Origin: an uncultured Bacteroidales bacterium
GTDB taxonomy: Bacteria > Bacteroidota > Bacteroidia > Bacteroidales > Paludibacteraceae
DNA: 64,000 nt
Assembly (NCBI GenBank): GCA_902785605.1
Contig: CACZZL010000014.1
Location: 31,873-95,872 of the forward strand
Reading direction: 5' to 3'
The translations under genes were made by a program, and so were the position numbers. The notes beneath the pieces were generated by a model, which was not told the origin of the DNA, searched no databases, and was given only the letters and a program-made list of their open reading frames with translations. This document shows, piece after piece, positions 51,301 through 60,584 of this stretch (its first letter is position 1; each line of letters begins with the position of its first letter).

Positions 51301-52714
51301 CCTTACCTGCTGGGGCAGTAAAGGTACATGCCGGCAGATCATAGGTCGTATTATATGCTTTCACCACATTATCCATCGAACCTGAACCACCGTTTGCATC
51401 AAACGAAATGGTATAGTTGTCCGGTGTCCAAATAGCATATAAGTTAAGTGCCGCATTGGTAGAATAAATTGCACCTTTTGCATAATCTGTACCACCTGTG
51501 CCTGCCGCTAATGTATGCCATTTGCTCAGCGTATAATGATCGCGCGAGAACTTATCCGAACTAACGGTATAGTTCACTCCGTGATCCTTATACTCCACCT
51601 CACTTGTCGCTCCTCCATCATTTTTATAATACGTCACAGCATAGCGTTGAAGCGTAGTGAATTCTACGGCTGCTCCATAACCATATATCTTTCCGTTATA
51701 TGCAAATGGACGAGCATAATAGGTGGTATTTGGCTCAAAACTTGATGTCGCTGTCTTTGAGCCAAAAGCTGTGTTAAGATTTATATCTTCACTCCAATAT
51801 GCTCCGGCTACAGGAGCATTATCACCCGTACCTCCAACGACTACAGTACTACTGGTTCCTATTATAAAGCCATAACGAGTGATGGATGCATTTCCTTTGA
51901 GAGTAACAACACCTCCAGAGAAAGTGGCACCTGTAGAGGTTATATTTGTAACTTCAAACTCTTTCCCTGTTTCATTATTTGAAAGAGTAGGAGTGAGCGC
52001 ATTAACAGTAATTTTATAAAAATCTTCATCTGCACAATATCCTCCATTTGCTGCTACAGCAACATTAATATACGTCCAACCTGCCTTATGAAGAGTGACT
52101 ACGCCATCACTTGCAACACTCGCAATTGTAGGATCATCACTACTCCAGGTAATTGTACCACTTCCTGCAGAGAGCGTGTAGTCTTGGAATTTTGCAGCTG
52201 AAGTACCAAAGTCTTTCTCAATATCATCTTCAAAACTGATAGTACGAGCAGTACAAGACTTGTGAACATTAATATTTATGACGAAATCTTGCTGGATGTA
52301 ATTATATGAATTATCAGTATAACCAGTTGCAGTTAGTGTAACAGAATAGTCACCTTCTGCATCAATATCGTAATAAACTACTATTTTACCTGAAGATAGC
52401 GAATTTGTTGTATAATGACCAGTACCCACATCACTAGAGGTGGTACCAAAACCACAGTCGTATCCATCATGAGTACCTCCAGCCGGTATGTACAGTTGCA
52501 AACCATCATTCCCGTACGGATTTACCAAGTCGGTAGTTGTATAATCGAATACGAAGTACCCTTCTGCTGTAGTAGCATCAATGTTAATTGTTTTTGATGT
52601 AGGACTAAATGTAATAGTTGCCGTTCCCCACGCACTAACGCTCATTCCCAGCATCAGTACTACTGCGCAAATGTATGTCTTAATCGAATTGCTACTTATC
52701 ATATTTGTTTTCAT
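48353..52714 (-). CDS. Large secreted surface protein with InlB-type repeats and C-terminal sorting tail
   Basis: A 1453-residue exported protein. The signal peptide (SIKTYICAVVLMLGMSVSAWG) is followed by Ig-like beta domains (including TITWSSDDPTIASVASDG, a bacterial Ig2 pattern). InlB/Listeria-Bacteroides repeats lie at about 355-510 (YTISFDANGGSGSMDNVVKAY, ending in LYAIW or FYAKW). More beta-rich domains follow, then a tail ending KLYILREGVMYDATGKKVGE that looks like the type IX secretion tail. The linker before the tail (TVSGEGLEVSGARK) is a translated heptad array. It is the second gene of the operon, 43 bases after the giant protein. Adhesion or glycan binding is likely; no enzyme motif is visible. 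Confidence 0.8.
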   Translation of the reverse strand: MKTNMISSNSIKTYICAVVLMLGMSVSAWGTATITFSPTSKTINIDATTAEGYFVFDYTTTDLVNPYGNDGLQLYIPAGGTHDGYDCGFGTTSSDVGTGHYTTNSLSSGKIVVYYDIDAEGDYSVTLTATGYTDNSYNYIQQDFVININVHKSCTARTISFEDDIEKDFGTSAAKFQDYTLSAGSGTITWSSDDPTIASVASDGVVTLHKAGWTYINVAVAANGGYCADEDFYKITVNALTPTLSNNETGKEFEVTNITSTGATFSGGVVTLKGNASITRYGFIIGTSSTVVVGGTGDNAPVAGAYWSEDINLNTAFGSKTATSSFEPNTTYYARPFAYNGKIYGYGAAVEFTTLQRYAVTYYKNDGGATSEVEYKDHGVNYTVSSDKFSRDHYTLSKWHTLAAGTGGTDYAKGAIYSTNAALNLYAIWTPDNYTISFDANGGSGSMDNVVKAYNTTYDLPACTFTAPAGKVFKCWAEGSAGGTERAVGYTHTVTDNITFYAKWKDATYTNYTFACAELELDEPANGADNVISDVVYMTSTSGQKVRSLAKFHVTGTGLTANKEVKFTTGDDDLDAIFSFKDGNGNAISTNASGAVDADVYIFYQPTATSDGRDIITAVGGIRAYVERNADGGKPRSVKNTARTINGRHLPSQFIIAAKSGGVWYALPSDASVTGAQMGYTFTPDNATTPTKATVAPQTALYSIYAPRADGTNKSYVRLASTNDYKTLWSNSSTTYGIKDNALVTGTSSKGDQYEWRLENTGADSYKLWNNASYSGAGRYLGIKGTKWNVFNAAGDVVQDLKILPVDAVSAYIGLSATDWEETAFNFTVTSGSVPDPYDHAQIAYNGNQYDASISGTKLTINDADFTEAGGFTAAPGSQLIVEWCNNTNAVLAQGSVISPIIINTNTVNLSDYDAEALVGTDIFITNGAELTINENTTVHDVTVNSGATLFVNKTAGGDGVTMNLSSGKLALKGGWNSDYTDYDMPRVYINPLSSLTKTNTTVNFDISVDSRNYYPFAVPFRVKVKDVNYVNPTLAGAATYGTHYVIKEYDGAARAENGPDQNANWKVVPKTDPESGDDVYLEPGKGYIMTAVSIPAYGGGVIRFPMSFSNAWTTNGEQATVSDVTKNVLEVTHHEGAATAGGGANKRHEGWNMLGVPFMSCYTSGTDMYEGEGSADLMEGRMELSGDPADPYDWETGDVVYVSVPSHDFAEYIQTDITTAKLVPGWSFFVQVGKTGNLTFLTTKQREDSDMPIYAPKRTENNSPVVKTGIVLSDGEKSDKTTFLISDKYSSEYEIGADLEKMFGNAFTLSTYSITNGTNLAFNALSTYEAQQAIPVGVRIPADGQYTFSLNPRYADANIARLDLIDYEAGEVTNLMTDSYTFTMTQGENTARFALNVTMRQETPTDIETVSGEGLEVSGARKMIINDKLYILREGVMYDATGKKVGEVIRNK
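48455..48490 (+). repeat. Heptad array encoding the linker before the C-terminal tail
   Basis: GCTAACC/TCTAACC/CTTCACC units of period 7 read on the minus strand as TVSGEGLEVSGA. Confidence 0.75.
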
Positions 52715-52726
52715 AATTCTCTCCTT

Positions 52727-52755
52727 TCAATTTTACAGTTTTCAATTTTCAATTC
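52727..52755 (+). repeat. Heptad-like array (TTTCAAT units)
   Basis: TTTCAAT/TTTTCAA units fill the gap between the two large surface genes. Confidence 0.55.
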
Positions 52756-52757
52756 GA

Positions 52758-55700
52758 TTATTCTATTTCTGCCCAAACGGCGTAATATGTCTTGTTACTT
52801 GCGGTCATCGTCGCTCCCACAGCGAAGAAGTGTTCGCTGTCCGCTTTCAGAGCATCCGTTGTCGGGAACGAGTCTGCCGCAATGCAAGCATCTGCATACT
52901 CGCTTTCAACCCATCCGACCAACTTCACTTTCTTCTGCTCGCACGTATTCGCGTACTCGTCTGTCCATTCCGCTTGATCACTACCAGGAGCAGTGTACGT
53001 GAATACCACTCCACCGTTCGCGACTCCTTCAGATGTCGTCAGCGTAGCCGATTGGTCTGCAAATACAACACCATGCACCAAGTCCAAGAACTTGTCTGTC
53101 GGCAAAGCGCGAACCTCCACATTAATCGTCTTCGCAAATGTTGCAGGATCGCTATCATCATTATGGGTCAACGTTATACTCGTCGTGGTACCATTCGTGG
53201 AAGCCTTGCCGATAAAGGAGAATTTATCTGTTGCTTTACTTGGACTCTTAATGTAACTGTCATCATCTGAGCGGGTATAATCATATTGCGTGTTTGCTTT
53301 ATGAGAACTTAACAATGGTTCTGGACTATATGCAATATCCAACTGAACTTTCTGATCCACATAAACCACAATTGGCGTACTAGTTATTTCTGCCCCACCT
53401 ATATGGTTTGTAAACGTCCAACCCGTTACCTTTTTCTCAGTAATGGTTGCACTAACTGTTAGATTCTCTGCTGGCATTGTAAACGCCGGAGGTGTCACCG
53501 AACTAGCATTAGCGCCAAGTAAAGTGCTCGTCATGTCTCCACTGCTAGCACCCGTAATGGTCCAACCTTCAAAAGCATATCCATCGGTAACCGCAGCACT
53601 CAGCGTCAGACTCTTGCCCGAGCAAAGCGAGTTAGCACTACTCGTCAACGTACCGCCCGTTACAGCCGTTCCACTTGTGCTTGCACCCGTTATCGTGTAC
53701 CGCGTGCAGAACTGCGTCATGTAATAAACCGTGGCAGGGCTGTAGTAGATATCCACTGAACGGATTTTGTATACGGTGCTGTTATCTCCCTTGATATAGA
53801 AATACGAAGTGCTTGCAGGCATCGTATAAACATACGGATTTGTTGACTCGCGGGAAGCCGGTGTCAGTGCGCCACCAGAAATCGTTCCTGCGCTCGATGC
53901 TACATATACTGGTACATTTGAAGTTGCATCGTAATAGCCAATTTCTACGCGGAGAATATAGTTCAACGGATCTGTATTGTAGAGTCGGCCGTATTCAGTA
54001 GAATTCTTCTTAAATTGAAGAGGTAGGTTAGTACTGCTCACATTGCCATTTAACAGGTAGTTCCATCCGAAGTTCTTGCCGCCGAATGTTTTTGTGCCAT
54101 CAGCCGAACCGGAACTTGGATAACCGGTACTAAAATCAGACGGTATTATAGTTATCCTATTCAAATTCGTATAAACCGCATAATATGTCTTTTCGGCATT
54201 GATGGTCGGAGTGCCGGTAACTAAAGTCGGTTCGCTTGTCTGTGCGCCAAACTCGGTCTCACTCCAACCAACGAAGTTAGGATAGTCATCGTCAGGCAGA
54301 TCCATACCTTGCGCAGTCATCGCTGTTGCCAAATCACTGGCTGTCGGCAGCGTCGTCGTCTCGCTCTGATATACATCTCGCGTCAAACCAGTTACCGTCA
54401 CGCCATCTACCTTATAGTAAACCTTCACTTGTACTGCGTCCGCATAGTCCACCGTCACCGTCACATTACCCGTCGCGTTAATAATGCTCCAGGTGTTATC
54501 ACCGTTATCCACTGCAGTTGCATTACTGCTGGTTACCGTTACCGTGTAGGTCTTATGATCACCCAAACCGGTGATGCTGACAATATTCGCAGAAGAGTTC
54601 GTCGCGGTACCGTAACCCGGATTCGTACCCTCGTTCACGGTCAGAGTGTAAACATTGATGACTTGATTAACGGACTTAACTGTCTCGCAAAGCGAATAGT
54701 TGATTGCGAAGTTCTGGCTTGTACCTGCCGTCAATGCGGAACTTGAATAAGTTACATCGCTCGTCACATCTTCTGTAGCGCCGCTTGCCATCGTAGCTGT
54801 TACTACCATGCCCGTTGCATCAAATGTCTCACCAACGATATAATTAGTCTTCGTCGGGGCAGTCGTAATAGCGATACTGCTTACATCCTTCGTCCAGAAG
54901 TTCTGCGAACTACTATATGCCGTACCATGTCTGTTTATCGCGTACGCACGGATATAATAATGTGTACCCTTCGTCAATCCGGTTGCATCAAACGAGAAAT
55001 CTTCTCCGATGGTCGGATCAGAAGTGCCGACTTGCAACTTCTCCACACCACTGCCACCAATAGCAGGATTGTCTGCCGTTCCAATAACGAAACCGTAATC
55101 GCTCACGTGGCAACCGTCAGCGCCCAAAGTTCCCAAACCGTCTTCCATCGTCAGCGTGGCACTCGTACAACCGATCTCACTCACTTTCGGTGCTTCGTTC
55201 GTGAACGTTGCATCCGCATCACAACTCGAACAAGAAGTTACGTAGTTGGCAGTATCAAGTTTCTGTTTATATACTATGGATCCAATTCGTACGAATCCAT
55301 TTGCAGTATAACTTTTACAATCAAAAATAACTCTATAATACTTATCTTTTGCGGGACTAGTTATTTTGAGACCTTTTACTCCAGTTTTATTAACTGGTAT
55401 ATTGATTTCATCAGGGGTACTGATACCTGAAGACGAAGATATTTGTAACTTGGCTGAATTTATATAACTATCGTTTGTGGCTGTAAGATTTATATAAACC
55501 GAATCTACACGAAAACTGATTGCAGCGTCTGTTGTGATTGAGGCAATAGATGCATTACCATTTCTTCCGCATCGGATATCCGTAGTCCATCCTGAAGAAA
55601 AATTGTTATTGTTGAAATTTGAAATCGTCCATGAATAATCATCGATTTCAGCTACCCACGATGACGTATAATTATTAACTCCACATGTAGCTTTATTGTC

Positions 55701-58700
55701 AAAAGGCAATTTAAACTCTATTACATCTCCACCGCTCACATCCGCAAACACCGCATAGAAAGTCTTATCTGCATCAATCGTCGGCGAGCCTGCTACATTG
55801 GTAAAGATTCCACTCGGGTCGCTTACTGAGGTGCCGTCAATCGCAGCAGCACGCCAACCGACAAATACCTTACTGTCATCGCAGTCGCTGCTCGTCGGAG
55901 CTGTCGGCAGTGCGCTTACCTTGGAGCCGCCGGGAACATGCGTGTTACCTTCTACAACACCGCTCTCCCACGTATCTCCGTTCACACTCCATGTTACCGT
56001 ATAAACTTGTGTCCATTTAGCATATAACGTAAAGTCTGCTGTCATTGCGGTTGCGCCGATAGACGAACCTGCACTAACCGTACAAGAGGCGTCGGTAAAC
56101 CATCCGTCGAACCGATAACCATCCTTCACACCGTTAACTAAAGCCGTTGCACTTCCATAAGTATGCGTTGTTGGTGCACCCGTCGGAACACCAGCCGTGG
56201 CATTTCCTGAATAAGCCACATCGCCTTGGTCTTTATACGTGATATTATATACGTTTGCAGTCCACTTGGCATAAACTGCAACTCCGCCGTCTTTAACCCA
56301 ATGTCCGCTACCGTCAGTCCAGTTAACGGCACTGATAGTCACGCTGTTCTGCAATACACCGGTTGTACTGATTACCAGAGTACCTGTTCCGTTGTCGCCG
56401 CTCCAGTAACCTCCGAATGAGTAACCGGTCTTGCTCGGAGCACTCCAGCCTGTCAGCGTTCCGGCATCAAAGGTCGCCGTCACACTCGTCGCACCCGATG
56501 CTGCACCTTCGCGGTCTAAAGTAATCGTATATTCTTTAGCAATCCACTTTGCATACAAGGTGGTCGGCGTGGTCGTTCTTGTCCATACACCGCCTGCACC
56601 GGTGTATCCATCTACGTTTGCCTGTAGTACACCGCTGGCATTCATTACCTGTGAACCCGTACCGTTATCGCCAGAATACCATCCACCGAAATTATATCCG
56701 GTCTTGGTGGGAGCGGTAATAGCTGTGTGACTGCTGGAGTTATATGTCATCGTCACACTCTCCGAACCGGTAGATGCTCCTTCACGGTCCAATGTAATGG
56801 TATATTCCTTGGCAACCCATTGGGCTGTGAGTGCTACATTAGAGCGGATGTCTTGTATTGTAGCTTGGTTTGCGATTGTGCTTCCGGCTGGTACAGTCGC
56901 GCCACCCACTTTTACATCCACATCAGCATGCCAGCCGTCAAAGTTATAACCGGTTTTTGTAAAATCTACATTTGACAATGCAACATCCGAACCACAGTCT
57001 TTGTTTGTCAAACTACTCATCGAGCCTGTTCCTCCGCCTCCGGCAAAACTGATAGAGTATTGGGTTAAAGCGAAATTCCCTAAAGAGCCATAACCTTTAT
57101 CTTTAGCATCACCTTCAGTTCCCCAGCCTTCAATGGTAATCTTATCATAAGTGTCGGAACCAATAGTGAAGTTCACCGATTGACCCCACCAGTTTTCTCC
57201 GCTCCAACCGAAAGGCGCAGGTGTACCGGGCTTGAAACGACCGATCAGCACTGTCTCGGCGCAAGAGGGCACTTGGGCAATATAATAACCGGCATAACAT
57301 CCTGTTCCTGCCTCCGCGAAAGTACTCATCCATGTCGAATGGGTCACATCATACAACGCAAACAAGGGGTTATCTTCTAACCATTCCGCACAGAAGGACA
57401 GATAAATCGTCTTCATATCCGGTGTATATGTCCCTGCATCGAAACCGGATTTACCGGTTGAACTAACATCCCAATTGCCGTTAAAAGTGAAGTAATTATT
57501 TGTGCTAATGGTGATATCTACTGATTGACCCCAGTTGCCATCATTACCTTTGTATATAATACTGCTGCCTTTAGACGGATCCTGTCTCGTAAATAACAAA
57601 GTGGTGTTGGCAGCCGGAATGTCGGCATAGAACACATTGCTTGCGCAGGGCTGAGCCACCAGCTCTGCATCATCGTCGGACGAACCCCATGAGTGAACAA
57701 AGAATTTCGGGCTATCTTTTCCCCATTTACCTTCTGCTGTACCGTCCGTATTCATATAGATACGCTTCATAGCGGTCACAGCCGTGATGGTGATGCTTAC
57801 ATCGCCGGTTACATCGGTTATAGAAAGAGCACCTGTGCTGCTATTCCAGCTATCAAGCGTTGCACCCGTTACCGTTATCACTGACGGCAGGGAATAATTA
57901 GCATCAGCCGTTATCGTTGTTGAGATGCTTCCGCCATAAGCTACCGTAGCAGGTATAGCAGGAGAAGCCGTCGCATGGGTTATTCCCGTAGTTGTTACAT
58001 TATAAGTTCTTGTTGAACGGCTAAAGTTAGCGGTAGCGGTGGTGTTTGCCGTTATTGATGAGCCGCTTGGTGACCAAGTCCAATTAGTAAAACCATAAGT
58101 ATATTGCGCCGTTGGATCCGAATAAGTAGCTGTGATATTGGTTGCACCTACAGAAAGCGTGTTGGTGCTTGCTGAAATGCTTGTTCCGCTCGCAACATAA
58201 AGTGTTGAAGTCGGAGAAATGGATCCGTATTCGGCATTGTTAACAGCTAATGTGACCGTATAATGCATCGTGATAGAGGCTTTGTCGCTCTCCGTTCCGG
58301 TAGTGGAACAGTAACTTCCTTGCGGTGAAACAAGAGGAGTAACGCTCACTTTGTAGGTATTTCCGGCAGTCACATTGGGACTACTAAATGTGGTAGAAAC
58401 ATCACCTCCGCCTGTTGCTACATCTGTATGCGTAATCTCCACATCGCTGTTATCATACAAGGTAAAGCGATATGAAGTTGCATTAGCATTTTTACTTGCT
58501 GAAGGCAATGTCGCCGTTAACACTCCGCTCGACTGACTCAAGTTGCTCGAAGTAAACGTCCCTGTAATCGAACCCAGTCGAGTGCAGCAATCCGGAACGG
58601 AAATGTAATATGTCGTCGAACCGCCTTCAATACGTTTGTATAAATAGCATTTCGCATTAGTTCCACTTGTGGAATAGGCTTTAAAGACACTTGTTGCACT

Positions 58701-60170
58701 TTCTATTCCAACGCCTATATAGCGGGTGTTCGTTCCGACATTTAAAGTCATAGGATCCGATGTGCTGCAAGTCCACAAATAATTATTCGATGCTGGAGTT
58801 GAAGTTGTGAAAGCAAGACCCGCGCTGGAGCCACTATATCCTACATAGTTAGTGCCATCAGGTGTAATAATGAAATAGTTGCTATTATTGCCATTTTTTG
58901 TAATGGTAAATTCATATGATGTGTATTCTGTAGTGCCTGGAGTCAGCGTTGTAACCTCAAGGGCGGTTGACGAAAATTTGCTGCCAGTAGCAGTTAACGT
59001 TCCATCAGAAATTAAATACTTTCCGCTCCAATCACTTTGTGCTGATGTAACTTTAGTATAACTGCTGAATCCACTTCCAGATTCTGTCTTTGTATATACA
59101 GGATAAAGGTTTTCATCTGCTGCCGGAGTATAACTTCCTGCGTCAATAATGGTCGGAGCAGTAGATGTCCAACTTGATTGTTCCGCAACCCATGATTTCG
59201 TCCAGCCGGCAAACGTATAACCTGAACACCCTGTTCGGGACGGAAGAGTGACGGAGGCACCATAAGAAGCTTGAGTGCGAGTATCACTATCGTCCATCAA
59301 TGTAACGGTGTATAAAGGACAATCAGATGTCGCTTGAGTCTTGACATTCGTATATGATGTTCCTGAACTATTGGTGGCATACCCACGTACATAGTATGTT
59401 GTCCCACATGCCAAACCGGTAATCGTCACTTCTTTGTTTGCTGCAGTACCTCCGCATGCTGTTGTGGTAACTTTTGTACAATTAGCAGCCCCTACGGTTG
59501 GTGTTGCAACAGATGTAGAGTACACCAAACCATTCTCAGTAATGTTGCACCCTCCGGTTGCACTGATAGGAACTGTTGCGGTAATGCTATTTGTAGTTGT
59601 ACTTACCGATGTCAAGGCACTTCCTACTGTCGGCGCAGAACAAGCAGATGCCGTATAAGTAATGACTATTTTTTGAACATAAGCAACTCTACTATTAGAA
59701 CCTTCGTTCTTAAACTTATAAGAACCTGCTGTTTGTTCCGTCCCAGTAAGAGTTATTGTTACATTTCCAGATGGTTGTGTTATGGTCTGTTTTAATGTAT
59801 TTCCGCAATACACTTTAAGATTGGCCTTTTGAGCCCAACTATTAGACGTTTTATATACAACGATTTGGGTAACGGTAGCCCCATCTGGCATCGTAGCAAC
59901 GACTTGGCCGTTTACATTAAAACCCGAATTGGCACTATTTGAACCAAACACACAACCTGAATATGCAAAACTAACGCTATTGTTTGTAGTGGGTGATCCA
60001 GGGGCGCTTGCTTGCCATAAATTGAATGTTGCGTCTGTTCCCCACGTATTCCCAACTCCGACAGTCAGCATACATAGGCAAATCAGACTGGCGAGAGAGA
60101 ATCGATAGAGATGCGAATCGAGACTATGTCGGAGGCAAGTCGAGGTAATCCTAGACTTTACCCGATACAT
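52758..60170 (-). CDS. Giant surface protein with InlB-type and beta-sandwich repeats
   Basis: About 2470 residues. From the ATG at 60170 the protein begins with MYRVKSRI and a signal peptide (FSLASLICLCMLTVGVGNTWG). A lectin-like N-terminal domain follows, then fibronectin-like units (LACGTTYYVRGYATNSSGT) and many InlB/Listeria-Bacteroides repeats with the FxGWYxxxxxTG and LYAKW pattern (GYNFGGWYSGDNGTG, VAVYAKWT, TLYAKWTQ). More modules continue to the last residues (NKTYYAVWAEIE). It lacks the sorting tail carried by the next gene. The frame stays open to an ATG at 60440, but those 90 codons cover tandem 9- and 11-bp repeats and encode no normal protein, so I take them as leader. Likely an adhesin or glycan-binding scaffold. 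Confidence 0.8.
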   Translation of the reverse strand: MYRVKSRITSTCLRHSLDSHLYRFSLASLICLCMLTVGVGNTWGTDATFNLWQASAPGSPTTNNSVSFAYSGCVFGSNSANSGFNVNGQVVATMPDGATVTQIVVYKTSNSWAQKANLKVYCGNTLKQTITQPSGNVTITLTGTEQTAGSYKFKNEGSNSRVAYVQKIVITYTASACSAPTVGSALTSVSTTTNSITATVPISATGGCNITENGLVYSTSVATPTVGAANCTKVTTTACGGTAANKEVTITGLACGTTYYVRGYATNSSGTSYTNVKTQATSDCPLYTVTLMDDSDTRTQASYGASVTLPSRTGCSGYTFAGWTKSWVAEQSSWTSTAPTIIDAGSYTPAADENLYPVYTKTESGSGFSSYTKVTSAQSDWSGKYLISDGTLTATGSKFSSTALEVTTLTPGTTEYTSYEFTITKNGNNSNYFIITPDGTNYVGYSGSSAGLAFTTSTPASNNYLWTCSTSDPMTLNVGTNTRYIGVGIESATSVFKAYSTSGTNAKCYLYKRIEGGSTTYYISVPDCCTRLGSITGTFTSSNLSQSSGVLTATLPSASKNANATSYRFTLYDNSDVEITHTDVATGGGDVSTTFSSPNVTAGNTYKVSVTPLVSPQGSYCSTTGTESDKASITMHYTVTLAVNNAEYGSISPTSTLYVASGTSISASTNTLSVGATNITATYSDPTAQYTYGFTNWTWSPSGSSITANTTATANFSRSTRTYNVTTTGITHATASPAIPATVAYGGSISTTITADANYSLPSVITVTGATLDSWNSSTGALSITDVTGDVSITITAVTAMKRIYMNTDGTAEGKWGKDSPKFFVHSWGSSDDDAELVAQPCASNVFYADIPAANTTLLFTRQDPSKGSSIIYKGNDGNWGQSVDITISTNNYFTFNGNWDVSSTGKSGFDAGTYTPDMKTIYLSFCAEWLEDNPLFALYDVTHSTWMSTFAEAGTGCYAGYYIAQVPSCAETVLIGRFKPGTPAPFGWSGENWWGQSVNFTIGSDTYDKITIEGWGTEGDAKDKGYGSLGNFALTQYSISFAGGGGTGSMSSLTNKDCGSDVALSNVDFTKTGYNFDGWHADVDVKVGGATVPAGSTIANQATIQDIRSNVALTAQWVAKEYTITLDREGASTGSESVTMTYNSSSHTAITAPTKTGYNFGGWYSGDNGTGSQVMNASGVLQANVDGYTGAGGVWTRTTTPTTLYAKWIAKEYTITLDREGAASGATSVTATFDAGTLTGWSAPSKTGYSFGGYWSGDNGTGTLVISTTGVLQNSVTISAVNWTDGSGHWVKDGGVAVYAKWTANVYNITYKDQGDVAYSGNATAGVPTGAPTTHTYGSATALVNGVKDGYRFDGWFTDASCTVSAGSSIGATAMTADFTLYAKWTQVYTVTWSVNGDTWESGVVEGNTHVPGGSKVSALPTAPTSSDCDDSKVFVGWRAAAIDGTSVSDPSGIFTNVAGSPTIDADKTFYAVFADVSGGDVIEFKLPFDNKATCGVNNYTSSWVAEIDDYSWTISNFNNNNFSSGWTTDIRCGRNGNASIASITTDAAISFRVDSVYINLTATNDSYINSAKLQISSSSGISTPDEINIPVNKTGVKGLKITSPAKDKYYRVIFDCKSYTANGFVRIGSIVYKQKLDTANYVTSCSSCDADATFTNEAPKVSEIGCTSATLTMEDGLGTLGADGCHVSDYGFVIGTADNPAIGGSGVEKLQVGTSDPTIGEDFSFDATGLTKGTHYYIRAYAINRHGTAYSSSQNFWTKDVSSIAITTAPTKTNYIVGETFDATGMVVTATMASGATEDVTSDVTYSSSALTAGTSQNFAINYSLCETVKSVNQVINVYTLTVNEGTNPGYGTATNSSANIVSITGLGDHKTYTVTVTSSNATAVDNGDNTWSIINATGNVTVTVDYADAVQVKVYYKVDGVTVTGLTRDVYQSETTTLPTASDLATAMTAQGMDLPDDDYPNFVGWSETEFGAQTSEPTLVTGTPTINAEKTYYAVYTNLNRITIIPSDFSTGYPSSGSADGTKTFGGKNFGWNYLLNGNVSSTNLPLQFKKNSTEYGRLYNTDPLNYILRVEIGYYDATSNVPVYVASSAGTISGGALTPASRESTNPYVYTMPASTSYFYIKGDNSTVYKIRSVDIYYSPATVYYMTQFCTRYTITGASTSGTAVTGGTLTSSANSLCSGKSLTLSAAVTDGYAFEGWTITGASSGDMTSTLLGANASSVTPPAFTMPAENLTVSATITEKKVTGWTFTNHIGGAEITSTPIVVYVDQKVQLDIAYSPEPLLSSHKANTQYDYTRSDDDSYIKSPSKATDKFSFIGKASTNGTTTSITLTHNDDSDPATFAKTINVEVRALPTDKFLDLVHGVVFADQSATLTTSEGVANGGVVFTYTAPGSDQAEWTDEYANTCEQKKVKLVGWVESEYADACIAADSFPTTDALKADSEHFFAVGATMTASNKTYYAVWAEIE

Positions 60171-60212
60171 TACCGTACTCTCACTGGACGCTTTGCCTAC
60201 AAAATTTGCACT

Positions 60213-60311
60213 GGCAAAAGTGGCAGAAGTGGCAAAATTTGACATGAGACTCTTGAGACTTTCATCAAAAATTTGCATGACAAAGTTGACCAAGTTGACC
60301 AACTTGACCCA
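60213..60311 (+). repeat. 9-bp tandem arrays in the giant-gene leader
   Basis: AAGTGGCAA-type units (60213-60240) and three GTTGACCAA units (60285-60311), both of period 9. Confidence 0.7.
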
Positions 60312-60349
60312 CAGCATCGCCAAAACGGCAAAAAGTTGGCGCGAGTGAA

Positions 60350-60404
60350 TCGGTCCATTCTCGGTGTAATGTCGGTCCATTCTCGGTCCATTTACGGTAC
60401 ATAA
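60350..60404 (+). repeat. Five tandem 11-bp units (TCGGTCCATTC)
   Basis: Units TCGGTCCATTC, TCGGTGTAATG, TCGGTCCATTC, TCGGTCCATTT and ACGGTACATAA lie head to tail in the leader of the giant gene. Confidence 0.8.
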
Positions 60405-60479
60405 CACGTTTTTCGATAAATTAGTAAACAACTTTGTCATACTATTTAGTTTTTATATTTTCATTTTATATTTTAGCTT

Positions 60480-60581
60480 AGTCCTTTTTGCTTGATCCCT
60501 TTTTTTGATACATAATGCAGATAAATAAAAAAGCAAGACACGAGATCTCTCTCATGTCCGGCAAAATTCAGAAAAAGGACT
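60480..60581. repeat. 10-bp inverted repeat pair enclosing a 102-bp segment
   Basis: AGTCCTTTTT (60480-60489) and AAAAAGGACT (60572-60581) are exact inverse copies. The enclosed segment contains the hairpin at 60525-60556 and lies directly upstream of the giant surface gene. Confidence 0.55.
60525..60556 (-). terminator. Terminator of the first toxin-antitoxin operon
   Basis: On the minus strand CATGAGA/TCTCGTG form a 7-bp stem (one G-T pair) with a 4-base loop, followed shortly by a T-run (A-run 60525-60531 on plus). Confidence 0.65.
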
Positions 60582-60584
60582 CAG

